Below, piece by piece: positions 15,654-24,726 of a DNA stretch of 64,000 bases. The first letter of the stretch is position 1. Each line of letters begins with the position of its first letter. Source of the stretch: an uncultured Bacteroidales bacterium (lineage in GTDB: Bacteria; Bacteroidota; Bacteroidia; Bacteroidales; Paludibacteraceae). Location of the stretch: positions 1-64,000 of the forward strand of contig CACZEL010000002.1 of assembly GCA_902780235.1 (NCBI GenBank), written 5' to 3'. The position numbers were made by a program, and so were the translations under genes. The notes under the pieces were generated by a model that worked only from the letters and a program-made list of their open reading frames with translations, had not been told where the DNA came from and made no database searches.

Positions 15654-16373
15654 ATGAATGAAAATGCCGGGCAAAATCCCCCTAAAAATTTTAATATCAT
15701 CGGTGACATTCACGGCCGCTCGTGTTGGCGTACGCTCGTGCGTGAGGACTGCATCAACATTTTCGTAGGTGACTATTTCGATCCGTATGAGTATGTCTCC
15801 CAAGTGGAGCGGATGGAGAATTTTCAAGAGATACTGGATTATAAGCGCCAGCATCCGGAGACCATATTGCTGTATGGTAACCACGATCTGCATTACCTGA
15901 TTTCCAGTGAGCATTATAGCCGATATGAGCCTCGCTATGCCAATGATTATTGGCGTGCTTTCGTTCAATCGGAATCGCTTTTCTATGGCGTCGCGTATCC
16001 GATAGCAGACAAGGCATTGGTCACGCATGCAGGGGTTACCAAAGAATGGTACGAGAAATATTTTGGTGCGTATCAATCGGAATCGCTGGCAGAGGTGGCA
16101 GAGAAAATCAATAATCTTTGGCTGCAGGACAAAAAAGCATTTACTTTTGATGCCAATGCAACCGAGTGGTACGATTGTTACGGTACTTCTCCCACGCATT
16201 CGCCGCTTTGGATACGTCCGGATGTACTCGTACGACACGATTTATTCGCCGGCACAGACATCAAACAGATAGTCGGGCATTCTCAAACGGGCGCCGGAGT
16301 TACCAAAGATCATAATCTCATTTGTGTCGATTGCCTCGGTACCAAAGAAAAATCCTATATATTGGAAGTATGA
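15654..16373 (+). CDS. Calcineurin-like metallophosphoesterase
   Basis: 239 residues with the complete dinuclear-metal motif series: GDIHG (17-21), GDYFD (39-43), GNHD (75-78), LVTHAG and VGHSQT. These place it in the PPP/ApaH-like branch of metallophosphatases, which hydrolyse phosphoproteins or dinucleoside polyphosphates; the substrate cannot be told. No signal peptide, so cytosolic. The stop overlaps the next start in ATGA (16370-16373), making it the first gene of a coupled operon that also contains a cysteine phosphatase. Its leader and first codons are echoed by the remnant at 14083-14186. Confidence 0.85.
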   Translation: MNENAGQNPPKNFNIIGDIHGRSCWRTLVREDCINIFVGDYFDPYEYVSQVERMENFQEILDYKRQHPETILLYGNHDLHYLISSEHYSRYEPRYANDYWRAFVQSESLFYGVAYPIADKALVTHAGVTKEWYEKYFGAYQSESLAEVAEKINNLWLQDKKAFTFDANATEWYDCYGTSPTHSPLWIRPDVLVRHDLFAGTDIKQIVGHSQTGAGVTKDHNLICVDCLGTKEKSYILEV

Positions 16374-16894
16374 ATATTTACGACAAAATAAAAAGGATGC
16401 CCGGTGACGAATCCTATGAGCAGAAGATGTACAAACTGCTCAATACCGAGCATTATACGACAGGTCGGTATCGTACATCCGACCGATTAGAAGACATGTC
16501 GCTCATCGAACAAACGATTTGGAGTTGGTGGAAACCGCGCTTCCTGTTGGATCACCGCATTCAGTGTGCCTATGAAATCATGGATAGTTATTATGAACTA
16601 GTCACGGTTACGGACGAAGACATAGATTGGGATAGTTTAAAGGACCTGCCGGAAAATGCCATTGCCCGTGCTACAGCGCACAATGCGATGTTTCCTACAT
16701 TGATTTACGGATTTCACAATGGGGTAGCCGAAGTGGAATGGCAAATCAATCCTGACGGCAAATATTGGATGGATGATGATGGATTCGGTATGACCAACGA
16801 TCAAGAAATAGCGCTCTTCGGTCTCATCGACCGCACGGGTCAGGTGGTTAAGAAATTCACATACAAACCGAGTAGCAATTTTTTACTCTTATGA
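16370..16894 (+). CDS. Unknown protein B of the paralogous pair (174 aa)
   Basis: Start at 16370 (MNIYDKIKRMPGD) is chosen for the ATGA overlap with the phosphoesterase; the frame is open to 16322 but that would bury it in the upstream gene. It shares with the 15057 product the blocks DIDWDSLKDLP, NPDGKYWMDDDGFGM and GQVVKKF. The N-terminal 60 residues are extra and helical (SLIEQTIWSWWKP). No family recognised. The stop overlaps the next gene by ATGA. A partner or regulator of the phosphoesterase is a reasonable inference from coupling. Confidence 0.7.
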   Translation: MNIYDKIKRMPGDESYEQKMYKLLNTEHYTTGRYRTSDRLEDMSLIEQTIWSWWKPRFLLDHRIQCAYEIMDSYYELVTVTDEDIDWDSLKDLPENAIARATAHNAMFPTLIYGFHNGVAEVEWQINPDGKYWMDDDGFGMTNDQEIALFGLIDRTGQVVKKFTYKPSSNFLLL

Positions 16895-17748
16895 TGCGAT
16901 TTGTGTTTACCTATGAGGATATCGGTCGATGGTTGCAGAACTGGTTGGAACTGGATATACGCGTGAAAGGTTTTGCCACCAGCGATGGGACGTATGGCGG
17001 CGTTCTTCGCGTGTTGCTGCCGAAAACCGGGACTCGCAATCTATTGCCTCCAGGGTATCTGGATTATGATACGCTTTTCGAGATCGAGGCCTTTGACGAG
17101 CAAAGTATTACCGTTGTTTTTTACGGCGTCAACGGACATGACGATATGTTGAACGACTGGATGATACGTTATATCAATCATGATCAAGGTTGTGAACTGA
17201 TGGAGCCACTGCCATACGGACGGATTCAGATACATGCGAATAAGATTCGTCTTTTGCGCAATATCCATATGAGGTCTGTGGCGTATACGAAAGAAGGACT
17301 GGTGGTGGACTTCGACGATGATCCGGTACTCTACGAACACTTGCGTATCTTGCAGATGCTGTTACGGGCCGGCTATACGCAAGTGCGCGTGCTGCCGGAT
17401 GACATGCTTTATAAGGGGTATTGGTTCTCAGATGACGCTTTGGATTATACACTTAAGATGACGGAGCATCCGGCAGACAGGCGTTTATGGTCTTCGATTG
17501 ATATACCGGAGTGGTTGGAACTGGATGGCGAGATCGATGAGGATTTTTTTCCACCGTCTTTCCCGCAAGAGGTGATTACTTATCAGTCGGACAATATCCG
17601 GGTAGGAATCCCGTTTACGCTCGCCGAACCGGAGATCAACGAGAAATCGATAGAGAGAAACTGCAATCGTCTCAGGTTGGAGTTAACACAGGTTTTGATG
17701 AGCCTTCTGCAGTATCCGCATTCTCAATATACAAGAAAGTATGAATAA
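16891..17748 (+). CDS. Unknown cytosolic protein (285 aa) in the phosphatase operon
   Basis: No signal peptide, helix-poor N-terminal half (FATSDGTYGGVLRVLLP, SITVVFYGVNGHDDML, YGRIQIHANKIRLLRN), acidic C-terminal half (WLELDGEIDEDFFPPSF) and a helical end. No family recognised. It is linked to its neighbours by a 4-bp overlap upstream and a 3-bp gap downstream, so it should be made in stoichiometry with them. Confidence 0.7.
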   Translation: MMRFVFTYEDIGRWLQNWLELDIRVKGFATSDGTYGGVLRVLLPKTGTRNLLPPGYLDYDTLFEIEAFDEQSITVVFYGVNGHDDMLNDWMIRYINHDQGCELMEPLPYGRIQIHANKIRLLRNIHMRSVAYTKEGLVVDFDDDPVLYEHLRILQMLLRAGYTQVRVLPDDMLYKGYWFSDDALDYTLKMTEHPADRRLWSSIDIPEWLELDGEIDEDFFPPSFPQEVITYQSDNIRVGIPFTLAEPEINEKSIERNCNRLRLELTQVLMSLLQYPHSQYTRKYE

Positions 17749-17751
17749 GTT

Positions 17752-18312
17752 ATGAACTACGAACGATTGCAACTGACACATATTCCGGATCTGGCGGCTG
17801 TTTATGGTGGGGCACGGGGAAGGACGATGTCATCGCGGCATCAGGCTTATGCATGGCGTGCGCTGCAAGAAGCCGGAGTGAAGACGATTATCGATTTGCG
17901 CGAGAAAGACAAGACGGAGCGTCTGCCGGCTTTGTGCGAGGAATACGGTATGCGTTATTTCCATTATCCGGTTGATACCACCGCTGAGGCTGTCGCACAG
18001 ATGGTGGAGCTCTTTCCGCAGTTCTGCGAACTTATCGATGCCGGCGATTTCTATATCGCGTGCGCCATGGGCTTGCATCGAACGGACATTGCCTTGAATG
18101 CCTATTGGCTCTTTCATGCAGCGGATAGTGGACTGCAAGCGCCGGAGGTACGGGGTTATCGGCAAGAAGACGGGCATCGGACCGACAAGCTGAATCGCGT
18201 CCTCAATGCGCTCTATGCTGCCTTCACAGAACGCAACGGAGTAGAACCGATGTCGCAACAAACATTCAAAGAACGGAAAGCCATTATCACCCAAAAATCT
18301 CTTGCTGACTGA
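17752..18312 (+). CDS. Dual-specificity/tyrosine phosphatase-like protein
   Basis: 186 residues. The P-loop YIACAMGLHRTD has the CX5R signature (Cys104, Arg110). The residue before Cys is Ala instead of the usual His, and the preceding region VKTIIDLREKDK with YFHYPVD fits the DSP/PTEN-like fold. Such enzymes dephosphorylate Tyr/Ser/Thr, inositol phosphates or nucleotides. It is the last gene of the coupled operon starting at 15654, so a metallophosphatase and a cysteine phosphatase are coexpressed. The C-terminus (FKERKAIITQKSLAD) is basic. Confidence 0.8.
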   Translation: MNYERLQLTHIPDLAAVYGGARGRTMSSRHQAYAWRALQEAGVKTIIDLREKDKTERLPALCEEYGMRYFHYPVDTTAEAVAQMVELFPQFCELIDAGDFYIACAMGLHRTDIALNAYWLFHAADSGLQAPEVRGYRQEDGHRTDKLNRVLNALYAAFTERNGVEPMSQQTFKERKAIITQKSLAD

Positions 18313-18374
18313 TAGGTTGGGAGGAGTTTGGGGCTCTATAGGGGTAAATGTTGAATCTTTAAATTGTAAACACT

Positions 18375-18803
18375 ATGTTAACTATTTGTCTTTTGATCCT
18401 GATTGGATACTTTTTGAAAAAGCCCATTGGGGCATTGGTTGAGAAACTCAAAGGAGTTGATTGGAAAGCGAAGTTCAGTACTCTGTGGAGTAACATTGAA
18501 CCTTATGCGAAGAAAGCCGGACGTTTCGCCACTAAACCTATCTTGCTATTTTATTTTGTGGTTACGGACAGTGAGACCTCTACGCTCGACAAAGCACTCA
18601 TCTATGGCTGTATCGCGTATGTCGTTTTGCCGTTCTCCCTTATCCCGCGCGTAGTTTACCGTTTTCTCGGTGTGATGGACGAGGCAGCTGCCGTGGTCTT
18701 CGTTTATTCGAAAATCAAGGATAAGATCACGCCGGCTATCGAGACCAAGGTGGAAACGCTTTTGGATTCATGGTTCGGGGCAGAGTACGAAGTGATAGCA
18801 TAA
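18375..18803 (+). CDS. DUF1232 (YkvA-like) membrane protein
   Basis: 142 residues. A hydrophobic N-terminus (MLTICLLILIGYFL) precedes a DUF1232 core: LDKALIYGCIAYVVLPFSLI, then P, then VMDEAAAVVFVYSKIKDKI. The DUF1232 hallmark is a short helix-loop-helix with the LIP motif. Its function is not established. It lies 62 bp after the phosphatase gene with no terminator between, and its leader resembles those of the neighbouring genes. Confidence 0.75.
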   Translation: MLTICLLILIGYFLKKPIGALVEKLKGVDWKAKFSTLWSNIEPYAKKAGRFATKPILLFYFVVTDSETSTLDKALIYGCIAYVVLPFSLIPRVVYRFLGVMDEAAAVVFVYSKIKDKITPAIETKVETLLDSWFGAEYEVIA

Positions 18804-18868
18804 GAGCAGTTATGAAAATTTTCGGCAAAAGAATACTATATTTGTTAAACTTAAAAATCCTTACAACT

Positions 18869-19930
18869 ATGAAAGTTTGGAAGAAAATCTTGATTGCGGC
18901 ATTAGGTGTGCTGGCTGTTGCTGCGGCTTTTTTTGTAGGCTTGTTGACCTATATTTATTATGAGAAGTATCATCGGGTATCGTACTGGGAGACACAGCCT
19001 CAACATGTGTCGCAGAACATTCTGATGGTGCACGGTTATCACGGGATGAATGGTTTTGTGCGTCTGAAGAACGTGCAGACGGGTAAGTTCACTACGCCGG
19101 AATTGCAGCATGTTTTTATCAATGAGTACAGCACGGAGGACAGTCTGGTTGTCTTTCGTACGTTTGACCGCAAGCGCGGTTATCTGAATGTGAACACGGG
19201 TCAGATCATCATTTCGGCGCAGTACAACCGTGCATGGAACTTCAGCGAAGGAATCGCCGGCGTGCTGAAGGACGGCGTGGTGTCTTTTATCAATGACAAA
19301 GGTGAACCGGCATTCGAAACGACTTTCCCCATCATCTATGATGATGACTATAGCGAGATCGCGTTTCAGTTCCACGACGGGCTGTGTGTCATGCGGACGA
19401 TGGATAATCTGTGGGGCTTGATCAATAATCGCGGTGAATGGGTAGTAGAACCGCAGTACAGCACGATCTCTGCGCCGCAACTGGGATATCGCATCGTCTC
19501 GGACGGAGAGAAATACGGTCTGCTGGATAAGAAAGGTGAGGTGGCCTTACCGATCGAGTATGATTTCATTCGTCTGTCTTCGCTGCATCGCGGTTTCACG
19601 ATTGCCAAAGGCGGTTATGCGAAAGTCATCGACACGGATCTGCAGACCGTGGTGCCGTTTGTGCATGACGGGTTATATACACTCAGTTATGCCGGGAATG
19701 AGTACTACGAGGATGACGAAGACGGGCAGCGCAAGGATCCTACCTATTGGCGGTATGACGTAGGTTCCGGAAGCGGCGTGATAGACAACGAAGGGAATGT
19801 GATTATTCCGGCGCTCTACCATATGGTGTATATCGTGAATGACCGTCTGTTCGAAGCGGAAGTGACGTACGGCGGCGACCGGATCCTGTTCGACAACAAA
19901 GGTCGGTACGTAGGCAAATGTCCGTTCTAA
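18869..19930 (+). CDS. Membrane-anchored WG-repeat protein
   Basis: 353 residues from MKVWKKILIAALGVLAVAAA. This start is chosen for the conserved leader AATCCTTACAACTATG just before it; upstream in-frame ATGs at 18770 and 18812 would overlap the previous gene or lack a signal. One N-terminal helix (signal or anchor) is followed by about six WG-type repeats (WGLINNRGEWVVEPQYSTIS, YGLLDKKGEVALPIEYDFI, SGVIDNEGNVIIPALYHMV). WG repeats form beta-rich binding modules, here probably in the periplasm. TATATTTG (18837-18844) may be a -7 element. Its stop overlaps the convergent transporter gene by 4 bp. Confidence 0.8.
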   Translation: MKVWKKILIAALGVLAVAAAFFVGLLTYIYYEKYHRVSYWETQPQHVSQNILMVHGYHGMNGFVRLKNVQTGKFTTPELQHVFINEYSTEDSLVVFRTFDRKRGYLNVNTGQIIISAQYNRAWNFSEGIAGVLKDGVVSFINDKGEPAFETTFPIIYDDDYSEIAFQFHDGLCVMRTMDNLWGLINNRGEWVVEPQYSTISAPQLGYRIVSDGEKYGLLDKKGEVALPIEYDFIRLSSLHRGFTIAKGGYAKVIDTDLQTVVPFVHDGLYTLSYAGNEYYEDDEDGQRKDPTYWRYDVGSGSGVIDNEGNVIIPALYHMVYIVNDRLFEAEVTYGGDRILFDNKGRYVGKCPF

Positions 19931-20823
19931 GCACCGATAGCGAGGCAGAGAAGACCGGCGCAGATGCCGAGCATGCAGAGGATCTTGGGCAGCGGATCGG
20001 GTTCGCGGAGGAAGATCAGGCCGTAGGCAAAACCGATGACGGCACCTCCGCGACGGATCGTACTGACCACCGCAATGAGTGAGTCCGGATCGCGTAAGGC
20101 AAGCATATAGACGTTGTCGGAGATGATCAAAAACAGGCTTATCAAGGCGATAACGCCTGTTTTTTTGATGGGTGAATGGGATTTGCGATTGACGATGAGC
20201 CAAGTGATGAGCATCATGAAGGCTTGATAGAGGGTGTAATAGACCTGGACGGCATTATGGTCGTAACGACGCATGAGGTATTTGTCGTAGAGGCCGGAGC
20301 AGGCGCCGATAATAATCGCTAATGCCAAGGCGGCATAATAGCGATTATTTATGTTTGATGTTTGATGTTTGAGGTTTGATTTGTTGCAGAAGGAAAAGGC
20401 AAAGATCGATCCGAGGGCGAGGAGAACACCGAGCCACTGCCAGGCGTTCAGCCGTTCGCCGAAGATGATGAGTGCGCCGATGAGAGTCCACATCGGACGC
20501 GTAGCCTGCATAGGGCTGACGACGGAGATAGGCAGATGCTTGAGGGCTACATAAGCGCAGACCCAACTGCTGAGGACGATCGCAGACTTGAGGATCGTGA
20601 AGAGATGCGCTTGCAGATCCATCGTCGGAACATAAAAAGGTGTGTTAACCATCATCTCCGGACAAAGGCGCGACAAAATAAGGGGAACGGAGAGCATGAG
20701 GGACGAGAAACAGACGCTCAGCGTCAGGACATCCAGCACGCGGTTATCGCGCAAGGCGATCTTCTTGCTGATGTCATAAAAACCCAAACAGAGGGCGGAT
20801 ATAAATGCCAATAATGTCCACAT
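19927..20823 (-). CDS. EamA-family (DMT) transporter
   Basis: 298 residues, about ten membrane helices in two EamA halves (MWTLLAFISALCLGFYDISK; then LALAIIIGACSGLYDKYL). Each half carries the repeated SPMQATRPMWTLIGALIIF / STIRRGGAVIGFAYGLIFL motif. DMT permeases export metabolites, often amino acids or nucleotide-related compounds; the substrate is unknown here. Start at 20823 is fixed by the promoter -7 element at 20847-20840, which leaves a leader of only about 10 nt. The linker between the halves (SNLKHQTSNINNRYY) is encoded by a 7-bp tandem repeat (20351-20380). Confidence 0.85.
   Translation of the reverse strand: MWTLLAFISALCLGFYDISKKIALRDNRVLDVLTLSVCFSSLMLSVPLILSRLCPEMMVNTPFYVPTMDLQAHLFTILKSAIVLSSWVCAYVALKHLPISVVSPMQATRPMWTLIGALIIFGERLNAWQWLGVLLALGSIFAFSFCNKSNLKHQTSNINNRYYAALALAIIIGACSGLYDKYLMRRYDHNAVQVYYTLYQAFMMLITWLIVNRKSHSPIKKTGVIALISLFLIISDNVYMLALRDPDSLIAVVSTIRRGGAVIGFAYGLIFLREPDPLPKILCMLGICAGLLCLAIGA
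20351..20380. repeat. 7-bp tandem repeat inside the DMT transporter gene
   Basis: On the plus strand ATGTTTG, ATGTTTG, ATGTTTG, AGGTTTG, AT: about four units of a heptamer. It codes for the polar loop joining the two EamA halves, where length changes would be tolerated. Confidence 0.75.
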
Positions 20824-20839
20824 AAGCGCAAAACGGCTG

Positions 20840-20870
20840 CAAAAGTACTGCTTTTTTGTGACATACACAA
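20840..20870 (-). promoter_or_regulatory. Promoter of the DMT transporter gene
   Basis: Minus strand TTG (20870-20868), 20 nt, TACTTTTG (20847-20840), then CAGCC. Confidence 0.8.
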
Positions 20871-20907
20871 ATAAATCGGGATGAATGCTTTTTTTTTGTG
20901 CAAAATC

Positions 20908-20938
20908 TTGCATATATGCAAAAAAAGCAGTACTTTTG
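20908..20938 (+). promoter_or_regulatory. Promoter of the CNNM/CBS gene
   Basis: TTG (20908-20910), 20 nt, TACTTTTG (20931-20938). It is back to back with the DMT promoter. Confidence 0.8.
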
Positions 20939-20955
20939 TACCCGAATTTGAATAT

Positions 20956-22083
20956 ATGGGACTACTACTGCTATTTTTATTGGGTGCGATGGCCGTCAGT
21001 TTCCTCTGCTCCGTGCTGGAGTCGGTGCTGATGTCTACATCGCTTAGTTATATCAACTTACGTGAGGAAGAGGGTTATGGACCCGCCTCGTTAATGGCGC
21101 GATACAAAGACGACACGGGTCGTCCTTTAGCGGCTATCTTATCCTTGAACACGATTGCGAACACGATCGGTGCTGCCGGCGTCGGCATGCAGGCTACGCA
21201 GGTCTTCGGTTCGAAATGGTTCGGACTCGTCTCGGCTTGCGTGACCCTGCTGATCCTGATCTTCGGCGAGATCATCCCGAAGGTGATCGGTACGACCTAT
21301 TGGCGCGAACTGATGGGCTTCACCGCTCGTACGATCCACGCGCTCATCTATATCCTCTATCCTTTCGTCCTCTTGGTTGAACTTATCACGCGCATGTTCC
21401 CCGACAACGAAGATGAACCCTCCGTCAGCCGCGAAGAGGTGCTGTCGATGGTGAGCGTCGGAGAAGAAGAAGGCGTAGTCGATGAGGATGAGAATAAGAT
21501 CTTCAGCAATCTGATGCGTCTCGATTCGATCCATGCCTACGACGTGATGACCCCGCGTGTGGTAGCGAAGATCGCGCCGGAGAACATGACCCTCCGGGCT
21601 TATTACGACAACGACGAATACGACCATTTCTCCCGTATTCCGCTCTATAAACCCGAGGCACCGGAGTATATCACCGGCTATATCCTGCGCAACGATGCCC
21701 TCGAGGATCTGACGGAAGACCATTTCCGCAAAACGCTCGGCAGTATCAAGCGACCCTTGCCGGCTTTTGACCAGGACCTTACACTCGGTACAATCTTTGA
21801 CTCCATGCTCAAGCAGAAGAGCCAAATAGCCCAAATCATCGATGAATACGGTATGTTCGTCGGCATTCTCACGCTGGAGGACATCATCGAGACCATCTTC
21901 GGTCTGGAGATCATCGATGAGAACGATACCGTCATCGACATGCAGCAGTATGCACGCGAGCGTTGGGAACAGCGACAGAAGAAGTACAAGAAATTAACGG
22001 TAAACAACGACATTAAACCGACGGTCAAACGACAGTCAACCGACAGTCAAAGCCAAGGTGAGGCTGAGAATGAAGCGGAGTAG
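20956..22083 (+). CDS. CNNM-type transporter/hemolysin-family protein with CBS pair
   Basis: 375 residues from MGLLLLFLLGAMAVSFLCSV; the earlier ATG at 20881 lies upstream of the promoter and is excluded. Residues 1-140 are the DUF21/CNNM membrane domain (SFLCSVLESVLMSTSLSYI, LIFGEIIPKVIG). Residues about 175-320 form the CBS pair (YDVMTPRVVAKIAPEN, IIDEYGMFVGILTLEDIIET). These proteins are linked to Mg/Co efflux. The usual C-terminal CorC_HlyC domain is absent; the tail is short and polar and is encoded partly by an 11-bp repeat (22020-22050). It overlaps smpB by 14 bp. Confidence 0.88.
   Translation: MGLLLLFLLGAMAVSFLCSVLESVLMSTSLSYINLREEEGYGPASLMARYKDDTGRPLAAILSLNTIANTIGAAGVGMQATQVFGSKWFGLVSACVTLLILIFGEIIPKVIGTTYWRELMGFTARTIHALIYILYPFVLLVELITRMFPDNEDEPSVSREEVLSMVSVGEEEGVVDEDENKIFSNLMRLDSIHAYDVMTPRVVAKIAPENMTLRAYYDNDEYDHFSRIPLYKPEAPEYITGYILRNDALEDLTEDHFRKTLGSIKRPLPAFDQDLTLGTIFDSMLKQKSQIAQIIDEYGMFVGILTLEDIIETIFGLEIIDENDTVIDMQQYARERWEQRQKKYKKLTVNNDIKPTVKRQSTDSQSQGEAENEAE
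22020..22050. repeat. 11-bp tandem repeat at the 3' end of the CNNM gene
   Basis: Units GACGGTCAAAC, GACAGTCAACC and GACAGTCAAAG encode the polar tail PTVKRQSTDSQSQ. Confidence 0.7.
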
Positions 22084-22537
22084 TGACATAAAGATTCTGA
22101 ATAAGAAGGCTAAATTCGAGTATATCATCCTCGACCGCTATACGGCGGGTATTCAGCTTTTCGGCACGGAGATCAAATCAATCCGTGAGGGGAAGGCGTC
22201 TCTCGTCGATTCTTACTGCGCCATTCAGCACAATGAGATGTACGTGAAGCAGATGCATATCGCCGAGTACCGATTCGGTTCGTACGCGAACCATGAGGCG
22301 AAGCGCGATCGTAAACTGCTCCTGCAACGTCGTGAGATCCGTAAGATAGAACGCGCTACCAAAGAGACGGGTAAGACCATCATTCCGCTGTGTCTTTTCA
22401 TCAACGAGAAAGGGCTTGCCAAAATAGAAATTGCCGTTTGCCAAGGTAAACATACCTACGACAAACGACAATCGCTTCGCGAAGCAGACGACAAGCGTCA
22501 GATCGCGCAATTAAAGAAATTCCATCAACCTACTTGA
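22070..22537 (+). CDS. smpB: SsrA-binding protein SmpB
   Basis: 155 residues. SmpB binds tmRNA and delivers it to stalled ribosomes for trans-translation. Motifs: [38 protein letters not shown], then [16 protein letters not shown] and the conserved [12 protein letters not shown] near the C-terminus. Start [10 protein letters not shown] at 22070 gives the usual length. It overlaps the end of the CNNM gene by 14 bp, so the two are cotranscribed, and its own 3' end overlaps the convergent metG by 13 bp. Confidence 0.95.
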   Translation: MKRSSDIKILNKKAKFEYIILDRYTAGIQLFGTEIKSIREGKASLVDSYCAIQHNEMYVKQMHIAEYRFGSYANHEAKRDRKLLLQRREIRKIERATKETGKTIIPLCLFINEKGLAKIEIAVCQGKHTYDKRQSLREADDKRQIAQLKKFHQPT

Positions 22538-24600
22538 CAACCGTTGTGCACCGGTGCAGAAACGGTCGTGACGACTAATTTGCCATCCGCGTTGACGGCA
22601 GAGAGAATCATACCCTGACTCTCGATACCCATCATCTTACGCGGTGGGAAATTAGCAATAAACAGCACTTGTTTTCCCACGAGCACCGACGGATCCGGAT
22701 AACTCTGTGCGATACCGCTGAGGATGGTTCGTCCGCCCATTCCGTCGTCTAACTTGAACTGCAGCAGACGGTCGGACTTCTTGACGTTCGTACACTCCAA
22801 TACGGTCGCCACACGGATGTCGGCTTTGTCGAAATCATCGATGGTAGTAGCCTCTTTGACCGGCTCCGGACGCCAGTTCTTGAGCGCCTCTGCCTGTGCA
22901 GCTGCTTCATTCTCTTTCTTGATACGCTCCAGACGATCGAGTTGTGCCTGGATAGCGCTGTCTTCGATCTTCTCAAACAGCAGGGTCACTTCGCCGAGAG
23001 CATCGCCTTCTTTGAGCATGTCGATCCTTCCGAGATCTTCCCATCCGAAGGCAGCATCCAACTGCAACATAGCGCGCAGTTTCTCGCTGGAGAATGGCAA
23101 GAAGGGCTCGAAAGCGATAGCAAGGTTGGCCGCAATCTGCAAAGCAAGGTGCAGCACGGTAGCCGTACGATCCATGTCGGTCTTAGCCAGTTTCCAAGGT
23201 TCGGTATCAGCGAGGTACTTATTGCCGATACGGGCAAGATTCATTGCCTCTTTCTGCGCATCGCGGAAACGGAAGTTCTCTACCAACTGCTCCAAGGTTG
23301 CTTTCACATTCTTGAACTCCTCGATGGTATCCTTGTCGTACTCGTTCAGTTCTCCGCACGCGGGCACGCGTCCGTTAAAATATTTATTCGTGAGCACGAG
23401 CGCGCGATTGATGAAGTTACCGTAGATAGCAACTAACTCATTGTTGTTACGCGCTTGGAAATCTGCCCAAGTGAAGTCATTGTCCTTCGTCTCAGGAGCG
23501 TTGGCGGTGAGCACATAACGCAGTACGTCTTGTTTTCCGGGGAAATCATCAAGGTACTCATTGAGCCAAACGGCCCAGTTGCGGGACGTGGAGATCTTGT
23601 CGCCCTCGAGATTCAGGAACTCATTGCTCGGCACGTTGTCCGGCAGGTTGTATCCTTGCGCCTTGAGCATCGCGGGGAAGACGATGCAGTGGAAGACAAT
23701 ATTGTCTTTTCCGATGAAATGGATCATGCGGGTCGATTCATCTTTCCACCATTTCTGCCAGTCGCCGTATTTCTCCGGCTCTTTGGCGCACAGTTCGATG
23801 GTGTTGGAGATATATCCGATGGGTGCATCAAACCAGACGTAGAGCACCTTGCCTTCCGCACCTTCTACGGGCACGGGGATACCCCAATCGAGGTCACGGG
23901 TCACAGCACGCGGTTTGAGTCCGCCATCCAGCCAACTTTTGCATTGACCATACACGTTCGGACGCCATTCCTTGTGGTTATTGAGGATCCAATCCTCGAG
24001 CCATGCCTGATACTGATCGAGCGGCAAGTACCAATGCTTGGTGGCTTTCTTCGCCAGCGCGTTGCCGGTCTCGGCGTTATACGGATTGATGAGTTCGTCC
24101 GGGGAGAGGGTAGCACCGCATTTCTCGCATTGGTCGCCATAAGCGCCCATCGAGTGACAACGCGGACATTCACCGCGGATATTACGGTCGGTCAGAAAAT
24201 GACCTGTCTCCGGATCATAGAATTGCTCGGAGGTCTCTTCGACAAACTGTCCGGCGTCGTACATCTTGCGGAAATAATCCGCCGCAAACTGATGATGGGT
24301 CTCGGAGGTCGTACGCGAATAGATATCGAACGACACGCCGAAATCGGCAAACGAGCGTTTGATCAGTTCATGATACCGATCGACAACTTGTTGGGTGGTG
24401 ATTCCTTCTTTGCGCGCACGAATGGTCACAGGAACACCATGTTCGTCACTTCCGCAGACGAACAACACTTCCTGACCCTTCAAACGCAGATAGCGGGCAT
24501 AAATGTCCGCGGGTACATAAACTCCTGCGAGGTGACCGATATGCACCGGACCGTTCGCATAAGGGAGTGCTGCAGTGATTAAAGTGCGATTAAATGCCAT
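22525..24600 (-). CDS. metG: Methionyl-tRNA synthetase
   Basis: 691 residues from [20 protein letters not shown]. It charges tRNA-Met with methionine. Visible: class I HIGH motif (20-23), zinc knuckle ([18 protein letters not shown]), a KMSKS-type loop written KISTS ([14 protein letters not shown]), and a C-terminal tRNA-binding EMAPII-like domain ([40 protein letters not shown]). The upstream in-frame ATG at 24660 is less likely because the extension is hydrophobic and not part of the family. Its promoter lies over the start of the divergent outer-membrane gene. Confidence 0.95.
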   Translation of the reverse strand: MAFNRTLITAALPYANGPVHIGHLAGVYVPADIYARYLRLKGQEVLFVCGSDEHGVPVTIRARKEGITTQQVVDRYHELIKRSFADFGVSFDIYSRTTSETHHQFAADYFRKMYDAGQFVEETSEQFYDPETGHFLTDRNIRGECPRCHSMGAYGDQCEKCGATLSPDELINPYNAETGNALAKKATKHWYLPLDQYQAWLEDWILNNHKEWRPNVYGQCKSWLDGGLKPRAVTRDLDWGIPVPVEGAEGKVLYVWFDAPIGYISNTIELCAKEPEKYGDWQKWWKDESTRMIHFIGKDNIVFHCIVFPAMLKAQGYNLPDNVPSNEFLNLEGDKISTSRNWAVWLNEYLDDFPGKQDVLRYVLTANAPETKDNDFTWADFQARNNNELVAIYGNFINRALVLTNKYFNGRVPACGELNEYDKDTIEEFKNVKATLEQLVENFRFRDAQKEAMNLARIGNKYLADTEPWKLAKTDMDRTATVLHLALQIAANLAIAFEPFLPFSSEKLRAMLQLDAAFGWEDLGRIDMLKEGDALGEVTLLFEKIEDSAIQAQLDRLERIKKENEAAAQAEALKNWRPEPVKEATTIDDFDKADIRVATVLECTNVKKSDRLLQFKLDDGMGGRTILSGIAQSYPDPSVLVGKQVLFIANFPPRKMMGIESQGMILSAVNADGKLVVTTVSAPVHNGCQVG

Positions 24601-24647
24601 ATTTTGTGTATTTTTTATACTAAATGTTAAAAAAAATATTATTTTAT

Positions 24648-24678
24648 TTGCGTATGTCAAATATTTTTGCTACTTTTG
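24648..24678 (+). promoter_or_regulatory. Promoter of the 24745 outer-membrane gene
   Basis: TTG (24648-24650), 20 nt, TACTTTTG (24671-24678), followed by CAGCC. The transcription start would be near 24685. Confidence 0.8.
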
Positions 24679-24726
24679 CAGCCGCAAAAGACCGCATGTG
24701 CCTTTCTTCGAAAACGAAATCGGGTG

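Noticed and set aside
23455-24582. 375-codon plus-strand frame opposite metG
   Set aside because: metG is unmistakable on the minus strand; this frame is its shadow.
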